Source of the DNA: Trematomus loennbergii
Taxonomy: Eukaryota; Chordata; Actinopteri; Perciformes; Nototheniidae
Length of the DNA stretch: 64,000 nt
Direction of reading: 5' to 3'
Assembly (NCBI GenBank): GCA_012861695.1
Contig: JAAOOA010001112.1
Coordinates: forward strand, 1 to 64,000
Position 1 is the first letter of the stretch. Each line of letters opens with the position of its first letter. The notes under the pieces were generated by a model. That model was not told where the DNA came from, ran no database searches, and was given only the letters and a program-made list of their open reading frames with translations. Made by a program: the position numbers and the translations under genes. Positions 1 through 11,343 of this stretch are shown here, one piece after another.

Positions 1-237
1 ACAATGTCGTCCAATCTGCTCGTGTGGATTCTACTTCCTGAATTATCAGCTGACAGGGTTGGCGCAATCAACCAGAAAGCTTTTTAAACGTGAATGTCAA
101 AACTCAAACCTCCAATCTACACAAGTTGATGACATCTGAATATGCATGGAGCAAAGAGTCAGATTCAGTTGCTGTCTCACCTCGTAGACGTCTGTCAGAG
201 AGCAGTGTGGTAAAACACCTGTCATTTATTTGTTAGG
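1..237. other. Intronic sequence, nothing recognised
   Basis: No exon-like frame, tandem repeat or element end is visible in this AT-rich stretch before the first hAT-type element. Confidence 0.5.
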
Positions 238-245
238 GTTATTGT

Positions 246-2229
246 CAGAGGTGGAAGTATGGAGAACAAATACTTCGTTACTGTACTTAAGTACATTTTT
301 CTGGTATCAGTACTTTACTCCACTACTTATTTTTCTGAGACTTTTTACTTTGACTTTTTACATGTTGAACACAAATACCTGACTTTCTACTTCTTACATG
401 TTGAACACAAATACCTGTACTTTCTACTTCTTACATTTTGAACACAAAACCTGTACTTTCTACTTCTTACAATTTGAACACAAATACCTGTACTTTCTAC
501 TTCTTACACTTTGAACACAAATACCTGTACTTTCTACTTCTTACATGTTGAACACAAATACCTGTACTTTCTACTTCTTACATTTTGAACACAAATACCT
601 GTACTTTTACTTCTTACATGTTGAACACAAATACCTGTACGTTCTACTTCTTACATTTTGAACACAAATACCTGATTTCTACTTCTTACATTTTGAACAC
701 AAATACCTGTACTTTCTACTTCTTACATGTTGAACACAAATACCTGTACTTTCTACTTCTTACATTTTGAACACAAATACCTGTACTTTCTACTTCTTAC
801 ACTTTGAACACAAATACCTGTACTTTCTACTTCTTACACTTTGAACACAAATACCTGTACTTTCTACTTCTTACACTTTGAACACAAATACCTGAACTTT
901 CTACTTCTTACACTTTGAACACAAATACCTGAACTTTCTACTTCTTACACTTTGAACACAAATACCTGAACTTTCTACTTCTCACATTTTGAACACAAAT
1001 ACCTGTACTTTCTACTTCTTACACTTTGAAACAAATACTTGTACTTTCTACTTCTTACATTTTTAACACAAATACCTGTACTTTCTACTTCTTACATGTT
1101 GAACACAAATACCTGTACTTTCTACTTCTTACATTTGAACACAAATACCTGAACTTTCTACTTCTTACATTTTGAACACAAATACCTGTCTTTCTACTTC
1201 TTACACTTTGAACACAAATACCTGTACTTTCTATTTCTTACATGTTGAACACAAATACCTGTACTTTCTACTTCTTACATGTTGAACACAAATACCTGTA
1301 CTTTCTACTTCTTACATTTGAACCCAAATACCTGTACTTTCTACTTCTTACATGTTGAACACAAATACCTGTACTTTCTACTTCTTACATTTGAACCCAA
1401 ATACCTGAACTTTCTACTTCTTACATTTGAACCAAATACCTGTACTTTCTACTTCTTACATGTTGAACACAAATACCTGTACTTTCTACTTCTTACATTT
1501 TGAACACAAATACCTGTACTTTCTACTTCTTACATGTTGAACACAAATACCTGTACTTTCTACTTCTTACATGTTGAACACAATACCTGTACTTTCTACT
1601 TCTTACATTTTGAACACAAATACCTGTACTTTCTACTTCTTACATTTGAACCAAATACCTGTATTTTCTACTTCTTACATGTTGAACACAAATACCTGTA
1701 CTTTCTACTTCTTACATTTGAACCAAATACCTGTACTTTCTACTTCTTACATGTTGAACACAAATACCTGTACTTTCTACTTCTTACATGTTGAACCACA
1801 AACACCTGTACTTTCTACTTCTACATTTCCCAAACAGGCTGGTTCCTTTAGTTTGAATGTGTGTTTGGTGGCGTGATCATTATAGTTAGAGTCATTGCGT
1901 GCCTATTGATTTGAACACGATCCGTGTATCCATCATTTCCTGGTCTTCTCTAAAGAAGAGGGACCAATGAAAACGTTGTCATGTTGCCGTTGTTCAGCAT
2001 GGAAACATTCATTAGCTAACAATGACATTATTGTTCTATTAATATAAAGGGAGGTCAGGTACTCTTTAAAACAGCTGCTAGTTATGGGTACTTTTTACTG
2101 AAGTACATTTCAAAGCCCTCTTTACTTTGACTTGAGTCAAGAAGTTTAGTCAGTACTTCTACTTTACCAGAGTATTTTTAAACACGAGTATCTTACTTGA
2201 GTAAAGGATGTGTGTACTTTTGCCCTCTG
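246..2229 (+). mobile_element. hAT-like non-autonomous element with internal minisatellite (copy A)
   Basis: The element begins CAGAGGTGGAAGTA and ends GCCCTCTG, so the ends are CAGAGG-type inverted termini. The flanks are gttattgt (238-245) and gttagtgt (2230-2237), an 8-bp target duplication with one mismatch, as hAT transposases make. Inside are the CTTAAGTAC/GTACTT-rich terminal regions common in teleost genomes, a 37-bp tandem array, and a unique 400-bp segment (about 1830-2225). The whole element reappears in inverted orientation at 35961-37049. No transposase frame is present. The hAT assignment also rests on the sister copy at 11206-11335, which has a perfect 8-bp duplication. Confidence 0.75.
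361..1829 (+). repeat. 37-bp minisatellite, about 40 copies
   Basis: The unit runs GAACACAAATACCTG, then TACTTTCTACTTCTTACAT, then GTT or TTT. Copies differ by point changes (GTT/TTTT/CTTT variants) and by one- or two-base indels, for example near 1030, 1435 and 1585. The array lies wholly inside the hAT-like element. It produces several short spurious open frames rich in Tyr, Leu and Phe. Confidence 0.95.
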
Positions 2230-2235
2230 GTTAGT

Positions 2236-2440
2236 GTAGCTCTCTTCACGACACAGACACAGGTCGGTTCTTTGAAACGGGCGTTTATTCTTGGAGATAT
2301 AAACTTGTAGCCTCCCTTCTTCCGTTACGCCGTGAGAACTACACCAACGAACAACATATGCCCAAGTGCATTAGCATAGTGTGCTACACATACAAATATA
2401 TTAAGGAAAATAGGACATGGCGCCCACATGAAAACACGAG
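2236..2440 (-). mobile_element. Possible LTR-type retroelement fragment
   Basis: Read on the minus strand, the sequence carries an AATAAA-type signal followed by about 45 bases ending near GTGTCGTGAAGAGAG, which resembles the end of a retroelement LTR. No partner LTR, primer-binding site or coding region was found. The call rests on general appearance and is weak. Confidence 0.22.
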
Positions 2441-2559
2441 ACAAATACCTCGTTGGCCGCTTGTCGTGAAAGGAGATTATTTGAATCTTTAGAATTTAAA
2501 AAAAGAAAGAATGGATACGATATTAATACTCAGGTATACGTTAATTGTCAATTCTTACC

Positions 2560-2780
2560 TCATGTTCCTTATAAATCTTCATTATAGTGTTATTTACCAA
2601 TTTTTTCCATCTTTCATCAAAGATATGGTTTCTAATTCTCCATTCCATAGATTTCCTTTACTAAGTTCTTCCATTGTGAGTTGATGAAGTTATTATCTTT
2701 GAACCAATTCCTTGTCATTTCTTTAATGATCGCTATTCTTATCACAAGAAATAGGTAACCATTAACCACTTTTTCTAACC
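2560..2780 (-). mobile_element. Decayed L1-like LINE, end of ORF2
   Basis: On the minus strand a broken frame reads KEMTRNWFKDNNFINSQWK, then NLVKEIYGMEN and a stop. A one-frame shift then gives HIFDERWKKLVNN. This order (T-x-NW, then a W-x-x-L/I-x-x-EIY-x-ME block, then F-D-x-x-W-K-K-W/L) is the typical C-terminal tail of L1/Tx1-type ORF2 proteins. The frame has at least two stops and a frameshift, so it is a dead fragment. No reverse-transcriptase core is seen upstream. Confidence 0.5.
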
Positions 2781-2880
2781 ATTTAATTCACATGAATTAT
2801 TCAGCCCAGTATCACAAATTCTACATTTGTCTCAACATGTGTTCTTTATTGAGTGGGAACTAAAGGTAAACGAAATAAGA

Positions 2881-3408
2881 CTTGAAGGAAGAAGCAGTAA
2901 TCTGTGGGCTGTGTGTGAAGGAAGCTCGTCTTAGAAATAAAAACACTTGCGGTCACAACGCGTTGGTAGTTATCTGTATGGTGTAACATATCAAACAAAA
3001 CGGTATTAAATCATGCCATATTTTAACGATTTTAATATTACATGAAATAAAGTATGTATTTATTATGAAATGTATGCTTTTTAAATTAGGCAACTTTGTT
3101 ACGTAATTGACAGTTATATTACGATATAGCTTATTAGCAGGGTTAGCATGTGTTGCATTAAAGTAGTAACATGTACAAAAGAATGAAATCAGTAACCTAA
3201 TCTGAGTATTCAAATATAAACCTGATTACTTTCCGTTACTTCTGGATTAACTCAATATCAAATGAAAAGCAATTAAATACAAAATTAGATATATATACTG
3301 CGATTTTTTCAACTACATTTTTTAACTCAAACTAAAGTAAATAACTCTTGAAGGAAGAAGCAGTAATCTGAGGGCTGTGTGTGAGGGAAGCTCGTGTAGA
3401 AATAGAGA
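2881..3408 (+). repeat. Pair of 60-bp direct repeats
   Basis: CTTGAAGGAAGAAGCAGTAA and the following 40 bases at 2881-2940 recur at 3347-3408 with a few substitutions. The 400 bp between the two copies is AT-rich and holds no gene. They could be remnants of a local duplication or the terminal repeats of an eroded element. Confidence 0.6.
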
Positions 3409-3865
3409 TTTAGAGATGGAGGATCTATAGAGTGAAGGCAAAGCGACTCAGTGATGCATTTTGTTCAGGCCGTAAAAATGAATGATATATAAATAGAAAG
3501 GTTTTTTGATGCATTCAGTAGGCAGGTCAGGCTTTGAATTAGTTTGTTTTTTATGTGGGAGTTAAGTATTGAGAGGCACTTATTCCACAGACACTTAAAA
3601 AATACTCTTTAGGAATTCTCCCTTTGCTCTTTTTGTGGAGTTAAGATAATTTACACAACACTGTATTTACATTTGGACTTTTTGGTTTGTTTGTATACAA
3701 TACTTAGACACATTTTGTGACTTGTGTGTATGTATTAGGGTTGCACAATTAGTATCAAAATGGCAATATGGTTTAGTGCAAACCTCAAATTGCAGGAGGC
3801 TTATACTTTTCAAGGCCATAAATATGTGTTAAAATACCATTTTTAATAAAGTACTGTGAAGCTCT

Positions 3866-3905
3866 AGCTCACATTGTACGTGATAGGCTAACGGGCCTGA
3901 AAATG
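3866..3905. mobile_element. Small fragment of the GGGGCCC-type TTAA MITE
   Basis: The run CACATTGTACGTGATAGGCT matches the interior of the element at 26653-29190, followed by a degraded tail with CTGAAAATG. It is too short for firm assignment. Confidence 0.35.
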
Positions 3906-6048
3906 CAATTTATTCTGGTAGAGATCTTCTTAAATAATCACCCCAATGATAACGTTCTCCAATATCACAAATCATTCATCAAATCAACCAAAATAATGTG
4001 AATAAGTCATTTTTTTCCGAATCAGGCAGCCCTGAGTCTATCTGCATGTTCGCAGATATGGACCAAACAGACAGGGTTGGCCACGTCCGAATGAAACGAT
4101 GTATGGATATCTGCAGACATTCACATTGCCCTGTGTGTGTGTTTTTGTTTGTATGGAGTGGGTCTTCACTCAGTCTGGCACCTGCCCAGCCCCTGGCCTG
4201 ACCAGCAGCTGGCAGGCAGAGATTTCCACTCATCAAGCCACTTTATCACCGGCCCACAGAGTTCAAGGGGCTGTCAGAGACCAAGCTGAGGAGCCTCCTC
4301 TCTCCTTTAATACCGGCACACTCCTGTCGAGTGGCCAAACTCTGAGCCCTTCAGCAGAGTGCCTGTGTGAGGGAGGTGCAGTGCCACAGATACATTGACA
4401 AAGGCTTAAATAAAGAACGAGAGCTAATGTGTTTGGCAGTGAGGCACCAGCTCTATATTTTCCGGTGCATTTGGGATTCCTGCGCTGGGCAAGGTGCCGC
4501 CTTCTTGTCGGAAAAAAATACAGTGTTTGGAAATGTTGCTGCTGACAGACACAAATTCACGATGTCTTGCCAAGAGCAGCCTTCAATCCGCACTAAATTA
4601 TTAACGGACAGAAAGTACAGGCTGTCACCTTGTTTTAGTGGTGGGTGTTCTGAGACGCTGCTGCAGTCTGCTTTTGATTTATATTATTTGGATTGCTTTT
4701 TTTTTCTTACTTTGATATTAAACAAGCAGAAACCGTGTGAGTTAATGTTAAGAACACTGCGTTATTAGGGGCGGTTTGATGCAGGCCTATAGCATGGGAA
4801 TTAAGGAAACGATCAACTGAGGTACATGTGGGGGGTTTTGGTGAGCAGCAGATATTAGATCCAATACTTTGTTTATTGTTTTTGTAGTTAATAGCAACTC
4901 AATCTAAATGTAGTATTGCCCCAAATCACAAAAAATGCCTCAAAGGGCTGTACAAAGCAAAGACAAAAACAAAGTACAAATATCATAGCACAAAAAAGAT
5001 AAAAACATTATGACAACATAAGTAGTGCCGTGTGATAACTTGAGACGCAAGAATGAAGATGGAGGTGGCAGTCTATGATAATATTTGTTGACAAGTAGCC
5101 TGTTTACAAGCTAATTTTAAGCTAATACAAATCTCAAACATTGCCAGAAGTTAGTCGATGGCTTCAGAGAGTTGCATTCTAGCTAGATATTGCAATATGG
5201 AAAAAATAAAGCACATTTCCCCTTATTTAAAATGCATCAGTTAAAGTGAAATGCTTTAATCTGGAGCAAAATGAAGAGGATAAACAATGTTGCTTTTAGA
5301 GATGAAAAACATTTATTATTGAAATGCTTTTTTGTCAAATGCACAATAGCTAAAAAGGAGTTGTTGTAGCAATTACAATTTCCAGTGCTTTCTGCCTCTT
5401 TCTTTCCACGAAGGCTGTTGAAATAGTGCTTGAACGTGATTGGTCAGTTCTACAAACCGAAATCAGGACACTTCCAATACTAAAATATTCCTTTCTCTTT
5501 CTGATTATATATGAATACATAATCAGTTTGGAAATGGACGGCACAGAGACTCTACTTGTGACCTTTCCACAGCGGGGCCTCCATAACTGAGCTTTCTCCA
5601 CACCTCCACACAGAACAAAGTAACTGGTAGAAATGTCTCACTCTGGTCCTAATAGTGTCCATCCCCTGGCCTCCTCTCCGTCTCACCTCCCTAACACACT
5701 CCCTCCCTCCTTTGTCCTACTTAGCCAGTTACTGCAAAATCACTTATCTTCACCTTGCTTCCTCTGTCTCCTGCTAATACACATTAGCAGCCAGCAGCCA
5801 TATGTAATAGGGCTGTGCGTGCCCTGCTGGTGTAATGGCTTCTCTGACACTTCTCCCATTAAATGTGGTCAGGCGGCGCTGCACAGGAACCCTCGGCACA
5901 CTCTAAAATATTGTTATATAACTATCATAAACAAGCCGGCCAGTGTCAGTGATTTGGGGATATCTGGGAGACTATTTTTGGTGTTCGTTTGGTTTGTTGT
6001 CCATTTTTCCTCATGTTTATCTCACACCTCCTCGGGCTATACCGCCAT
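3906..6048. other. Intronic sequence with no gene
   Basis: Several overlapping frames of 70-150 codons exist here on both strands (for example 4099-4768 and 5633-6076). They lack splice-consistent, conserved or domain-like content, and I treat them as chance. The stretch 4895-4975 (CCTCAAAGGGCTGTACAAAGC and neighbours) resembles a common teleost interspersed repeat. The interval 5770-5960 is of mixed composition without repeat character and could be conserved non-coding DNA, which needs alignment to decide. Confidence 0.5.
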
Positions 6049-6054
6049 AATACA

Positions 6055-6948
6055 CAGGGTTCCCGCGGGGTCTTAACAAGTCTTACATTTGATAATCAGA
6101 ATTTAAGGCCTTAAATATGATAAAAAAAATAAGAAAGGTCTTAAATATGATTTAGAAGGTCTTAAGATGATCGGATTTGAAAGGTACTTCTGTGTTGCGA
6201 TCGCGTCTAATGTGTTTTGGGGAAATGGCTGCAAAGTAAGGAACCAGACGAAGTAAGAGCCTTTCAGTTCCCCCCAACAATCTGTATTGAAATAAATCAA
6301 CATGGAACCAGTAATCACTAACTTTGTTTCCCCCGGCCCCTTATCGGAGAACACCCAGCTAGTAACCTAGCAACCAAGCTTCAGCTAGCAGCAGTCAGAA
6401 ACTCAGGTATCTTCAAATCTACTTACAAAATAATATGGGGAAGTGTAAGTTCAACCGTATTTGGTTGGAAAACATCGAATTGAGTGCTTGGTTGAAACCA
6501 GTGGAGGGGAACGTGTTTGAAGCCGCTGCACCTTTTGCAAAACAATGTAGAATTTTTTTGCAAATGTAGCGTTAGCTAGTGCAGCGTTAGCTAGTGCAGC
6601 AGCTCCCACAACAACATCGGGGGACCTCCGGGCAACGCTTGGGTTTTGAATGTTTATTATGGGACGTATTTCTTCTTTCATAGCGATTTACCTTCATACT
6701 TTCTTGCCATGAAATAGGTCTTAAATTCTATTCAACATTTCTTTTTTTTTGTGTAGTAGTAGTATTATAGACTTTTACCCTGGTGGCTCCAGTCACCCTC
6801 TGTTTCCTCCCCTGCTCCCTCCCTTCTCCCTCCCTGCTCCCTCCCTCCTTCCTCCCTTCTCCGTCCCTCCTTCCTCCCTTCTTCCTCCCTCCTTAATCAG
6901 GTCTTAAAAAGTCTTCCATTGGAGTTGGTGAAACCTGCAGGAACCCTG
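6055..6948 (+). mobile_element. hAT-like non-autonomous element
   Basis: The 5' end is CAGGGTTCCCGCGGGGTCTT and the 3' end is AACCTGCAGGAACCCTG, an imperfect terminal inverted repeat. The 6-bp direct repeat AATACA lies immediately outside both ends (6049-6054 and 6949-6954), a plausible target duplication. Just inside the ends are several GTCTTAA-containing words typical of the teleost family. The 3' third is a pyrimidine-rich tract. No transposase is encoded. Confidence 0.7.
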
Positions 6949-7622
6949 AATACAGTATACGTTATGAAGCTCATCAGATTAGGATATGACTAAGTGGACG
7001 TGTCTGCGATATATCTAATGGGTGTGTTCGTAGTCTCCGGATCTCTACAGTAGCACATACAGTAAGCAGATAGCGATCGGCCGCTCCCTCCTCTGTGTGC
7101 GGTGACCAGATAACGTGATCATCGGCAGCATCCTTACCGTTACCGTGACAAACGAGAGCTCTGATCTCATACGATAAGCGACATATTCATTTGTTTAATT
7201 AAAACAGCCTGTCTCATCGTGGCGAGGGGGTCATTTGGAGAATGTTAGAATTAAAGCAGGTAATTAAGTAAAGCTCCAGATAAGAAACCCCACAGAGGTG
7301 CTGTTCCAGCCGGTAGGGAAGGAACAGTTTCATCTGTCCCCTCTGCAATCCCACAAGGTCGTTCACTTTATTACAGTCTGACGCCACTTCCACTGCCCAC
7401 CATGTTATGTACTTGTTGGGAAGGAGGGACGGAGAAGGGAGGGTGAAGAAGGGAGGAAGGAGGGAGGAAGGAGGGACGAAGAAGGGAGGAAGGAGGGAGG
7501 AAGAAGGGAGGAAGGAAGGAGGGAGGAAGGAAGGAGGAAGAAGGGAGGGAGGAAGAAAGGAGGGAAACAGAGGGTGACTGGAGCCACCAGGGTAAAACTC
7601 TATAATACTAGTACTACACAAA
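6751..7622. repeat. Inverted duplication with homopurine/homopyrimidine arms
   Basis: The left arm at 6751-6893 (GTAGTAGTAGTATTATAG, CCCTGGTGGCTCCAGTCACC, then CTCC/TTCC runs) is matched in reverse complement by 7422-7622 (GGGA/GGAA runs, then GGTGACTGGAGCCACCAGGG). The arms are about 530 bp apart. The left arm belongs to the hAT-like element at 6055-6948. The right arm may be a truncated, inverted second piece of that family. Confidence 0.8.
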
Positions 7623-8220
7623 ATAAGGCAATTAAAGGCTGCTTGTTATCTTGTCTGTGAGAACAGGGAAGTTCTTGTACAGCAACGAGCACCTTGACAA
7701 AGATATTTGTTTGGCCAATGGAGTGTGGCGTTAATTATCACAAGCTGATTAAAGGCAGCGAGCAGGAATGGATGTCGTTTGTCTTGCCAGAGTAAGACTA
7801 CGGCAGCCTGCCAGGGTCATTATTTTTAGGGGCCTTTCTGGGATATTTTTAGAACTGGGGTCTGGTTGCTCACATTTTTCTCTGCAGATAGATTTGGTTT
7901 TTGTTGGTATTATTTTATTTATTTATTTTTAGAGGATTATTTTGTACAGTGAAATAGGAGTGGTGCAACATTAAGTCCCAAACCCTGAAATGAGTTTTGC
8001 ATTTTAGCAGTTCCTAGTCTCAATGTCAATGTTTGTCTGTATTTTAGTTTTTGGTTAAATTCCCCAAGTAAGTTCTGTGGTTAATGCAAGCATTTTACAC
8101 TTTGTTCGACGACATGAAATACGTTAGTAAATAACCCACTGGGTGAATGTCTGAAGCTCTTAAAAACAGGGGTTGCTAACATGTGGCTGAATGAGACTTC
8201 TAAACATCATGATGCTAAAT
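7623..8220. other. Intronic sequence, possible conserved non-coding DNA
   Basis: No repeat or exon is recognised. The stretch 7640-7830 has balanced composition and AT-core homeodomain-like words (GTTAATTATC, CTGATTAAAGG). The nearby 7190-7275 also has TTTAATTAAAAC and GGTAATTAAG. Conservation cannot be judged from one sequence. Confidence 0.3.
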
Positions 8221-8872
8221 GTTAGCTACCTTTAGCTTAGCGGTGTTGACGTGAAGTCATGTGACCGTGCTGTAGTTCCTTTATAGCCTAACATTAGCCA
8301 CCTTTAGCTTAGTGGTGGTGACGTGAAGTCATGTGACCGTGCTGTAGTTACTTTATAGCCCAACATTAGCCACCTTTAGCTTAGTGGTGGTGACGTGAAG
8401 TCATGTGACCGTGCTGTAGTTCCTTTATAGCCCAACATTAGCCACCTTTAGCTTAGCGGTGGTGACGTGAAGTCATGTGACCGTGCTGTAGTTCCTTTAT
8501 AGTCCAACATTAGCCACCTTTAGCTTAGCGGTGGTGACGTGAAGTCATGTGACCGTACTGTAGTTCCTTTATAGCCCAACATTAGCCACCTTTAGCTTAG
8601 CAGTGGTGACGTGAAGTCATGTGACCGTGCTGTAGTTCCTTTATAGCCCAACATTAGCCACCTTTAGCTTAGCGGTGGTGACGTGAAGTCATGTGACCGT
8701 GCTGTAGTTCCTTTATAGTCCAACATTAGCCACCTTTAGCTTAGCGGTGGTGATGTGAAGTCATGTGACCGTGCTGTAGTTCCTTTATAGCCCAACATTA
8801 GCCGCCTTTAGCTTAGCGGTGGTGACGTGAAGTCATGTGACCATGATGTAGCTGGTTGTAGCCTAACGATAG
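8221..8872 (+). repeat. 72-bp minisatellite, nine copies
   Basis: The word GACGTGAAGTCATGTGACC recurs with an exact 72-bp period, starting at 8248 and repeating to 8824. Units are very similar, with scattered single substitutions (AGCGG/AGTGG/AGCAG; CCGTG/CCGTA/CCATG) and no indels. The array starts abruptly and ends by degenerating near 8870. Every unit holds TGACGTGA and GTCATGTGAC, matching CRE-half and M-box-like protein-binding words. Confidence 0.95.
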
Positions 8873-9154
8873 CTCATTACTTCAGGTGATGCATTTAAGC
8901 TTCAACTATTATAATAGTGTTCTACTGTGTTTCTACAAAATGAACAGTTGGGTTTAGATGTTACAGCTGAATGTATAGTAATAGCAGTATAATGTAGCAT
9001 ACAGATATCTATGAATTGTTTAAGGGAGTTGTGTAATATGGAATATTTGGAGAATAGACCAGGGAAGATTTTTTGTTAAGTCATCTATATTTCACATCTA
9101 CAGTAATAGTCTCTGAATCTCTGGTCAGCATCTCTCTCTGGTTCCTTCTTTCTA

Positions 9155-9203
9155 CACACACACACACACACACACACCACACCACACACACACACACACA
9201 CAC

Positions 9204-9287
<84 letters not shown>

Positions 9288-9306
9288 AACCACACACACA
9301 CCACAC
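9155..9306. repeat. (CA)n microsatellite, interrupted
   Basis: This is about 150 bp of AC/CA dinucleotides with a few single-base interruptions (ACCACACC, CAACAC, CACCCACAC). The overlapping His/Thr and Cys/Val frames are artefacts of the dinucleotide. Confidence 0.97.
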
Positions 9307-10343
9307 AAATCAGACATACGCACAAGCCCTCTCAAGGCCAGGAAAACATATATGCCCATTTTCCTATTGATTGGGTGTCAGCGTGGGAGGAAGGGGGACA
9401 GGTGTGATGCATAAAATGACCCTGCAACTCCATCACACGCACGACAGCTTTATGGTGAGGAGGTGTTTCAATCACGCAACCGCCCTGGAAGGCATCAATC
9501 ACCACACACACCACCGCACACACACATACTAGCAACACAGCAGCACATGTTAACACATTCACATCATGATGACAGGGAAAGGGCAGCAGAGCAAGTGTGG
9601 TATAAGTTCAGACTCGGCCGCGGGCACAAAACACTCAACTTTAACTGAGATGTGGGATTTTATTTCATTTTACTTGATTAATTATCGAAGGGGGTCCTGG
9701 GGCGTAAGAAAAATTCATGAAACTTCAATGGAAATGTGCATTGGCCAGGGACACATGATTATTAGAAAGAAAACATGTTCAAAATAGATATTTGAAGATT
9801 TCAGAAATGGCCTTTATTCGTGATCACTCTCGCAATCTTCTCGATTTAAAAAGGGAATAATCCAATGTTTATGTCTGTTGTTGCAAACCAATTACCTCTT
9901 TACAAAATGTTCCCCTAAAAGTATCAAAAAGTGCGGAGTAAGTAGAGGATTTTTCATACAATTTTTAAGCAAAATCCAACATTATGACTTCCTATCATGC
10001 TGATACAAAGTCACTTAACGTAAATTGTAAAAATAAAATAACTATTTTATCCTCTCTAGAAAACTGAGGCTGCACAGTACCAGCTAATGTTAGCATGCTG
10101 GCTCATTACTAATAAAACACGCTGTTGCTAAGCAGATATAATGTTAAATATGAGATACAGTCTAATTGTAAAGAAGTAGCATGCCAGCATTTGAAAACTA
10201 GAACAAAAAAAAAAGTTGTAAATGTAATATCTGTTCACACACCAAAGAAAATTGTCAAGATATTTCACCTAAAGCTGACATTTTGCCTCTTAGTGGCACT
10301 TCTTCAAATGGGAAATATCCTGCAGGATCCATGGTGTAGAATT
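9307..10343. other. Intronic sequence, nothing recognised
   Basis: AT-rich, with short chance frames only. No element ends or tandem structure were seen. Confidence 0.5.
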
Positions 10344-10803
10344 CAGGGGTGCCCACACTTTTCAGCTTGGGAGCTACTTTTCAAATGACCGAGACAAAGT
10401 GATCTACCTACAGGGCCCAAAGTCATGTGAGGCCCTGTGTGTCGCGTGCGGGGGTGCGGGGGGGGGGGGGTGAACCTCGATGCGGCGGAGAAACTGTGGC
10501 GCGCTGACACTCACAGTATTGTGCTACATTTGCGCTTCAGATGAAGAGGTGAGGCCGCCCTTTCTTAGTAGAATTGTATAAATTGGAAGGCTAACTAGGT
10601 AATCAGCTCGCCGGTGATTTGCGGCTAGCGCGGTGAACTGCGTGTTAGAAAATATGAGATTCAGACTGGCTTACCTGTACGTCAATCAAGTGGGAAATGC
10701 CATAGTAAGGATGGATGATAGGCTGGATTTTTTTTTTTTTCATTTTTTTTTTCAATGCCATGCGATCTACCCACACTACCGATCGACGTATTGGGCACCC
10801 CTG
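10344..10803 (+). mobile_element. hAT-like MITE with CAGGGGTGCCCA termini
   Basis: The 5' end CAGGGGTGCCCACAC is mirrored by TTGGGCACCCCTG at the 3' end, a 12-bp perfect inverted terminus. Just inside, GTGATCTACCTACAG and GCGATCTACCCACAC continue the symmetry. The flanks GTGTAGAATT and GTGTAGATGT look like a slightly eroded target duplication. The interior holds a G12 run (about 10459-10470) and no coding frame. Confidence 0.75.
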
Positions 10804-11205
10804 GTGTAGATGTTAAGATATTTTTCTGTAAAAGTAAGGATTGTATCTGCTGGTGGCAGAGGAAGAGCCAGTGTTGAGGCAGGAACTCAACCCACTGTGG
10901 AGAACAGGGGTTGAAATAATAATACTCTGCATTTAACTTAGGTGTCTGCCTGTTGGTAGACAGCACAATGGTGGAATGAGGGGGTCATACACATGTTGAC
11001 ATGGGGCAAAAACATATTGTTCATCTACAACAAATAGTCACAGTATCTAGGAGCTACTGCTCAAAGTTTCTCAGAAAATACAGAAAAATGACATTAACGT
11101 TCATAGAAAAATGCAAAGAGGCGAGAGCAAGCCGAAAAGCATCTGAACTGTGATGAAGCTATCACATGTATCTGCAGCAATAGGAACATCAGTGTGGTCC
11201 ATGGA

Positions 11206-11335
11206 CAGAGATAACAAGTAGAAGTACTGACTAAACTTCGTTACTCAAGTAGAAGTACAGATACTCGTGTACCACCAGAAAAATGTACTTAAGTTCAGTA
11301 ACGAAGTATTTGTACTCCACTACTTCCCACCTCTG
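11206..11335 (+). mobile_element. 130-bp hAT MITE, short relative of the 37-bp-array element
   Basis: The element starts CAGAGATAACAAGTAGAAGT and ends CTTCCCACCTCTG. It is flanked by a perfect 8-bp target duplication, TCCATGGA (11198-11205 and 11336-11343). Its arms carry the same CTCAAGTAGAAGTACAGATA and ACTTAAGTTCAGTAACGAAG words as the terminal regions of copies A (246-2229) and B (35961-37049), but the unique core and the minisatellite are absent. It is an internally deleted form or a separate short subfamily. Confidence 0.85.
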
Positions 11336-11343
11336 TCCATGGA

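Noticed and set aside
4099..4768. Overlapping plus-strand frames as exons
   Set aside because: Composition is not protein-like, and no conserved motif or paired splice signals could be identified.
7214..7621. Pro/Ser/Leu-rich minus-strand frames
   Set aside because: They translate the GGGA/GGAA purine tract of the inverted duplication.
8221..8872. CRISPR-like array
   Set aside because: Units are contiguous 72-bp near-copies without unique spacers, in a vertebrate genome. It is a minisatellite. The same applies to the other arrays.
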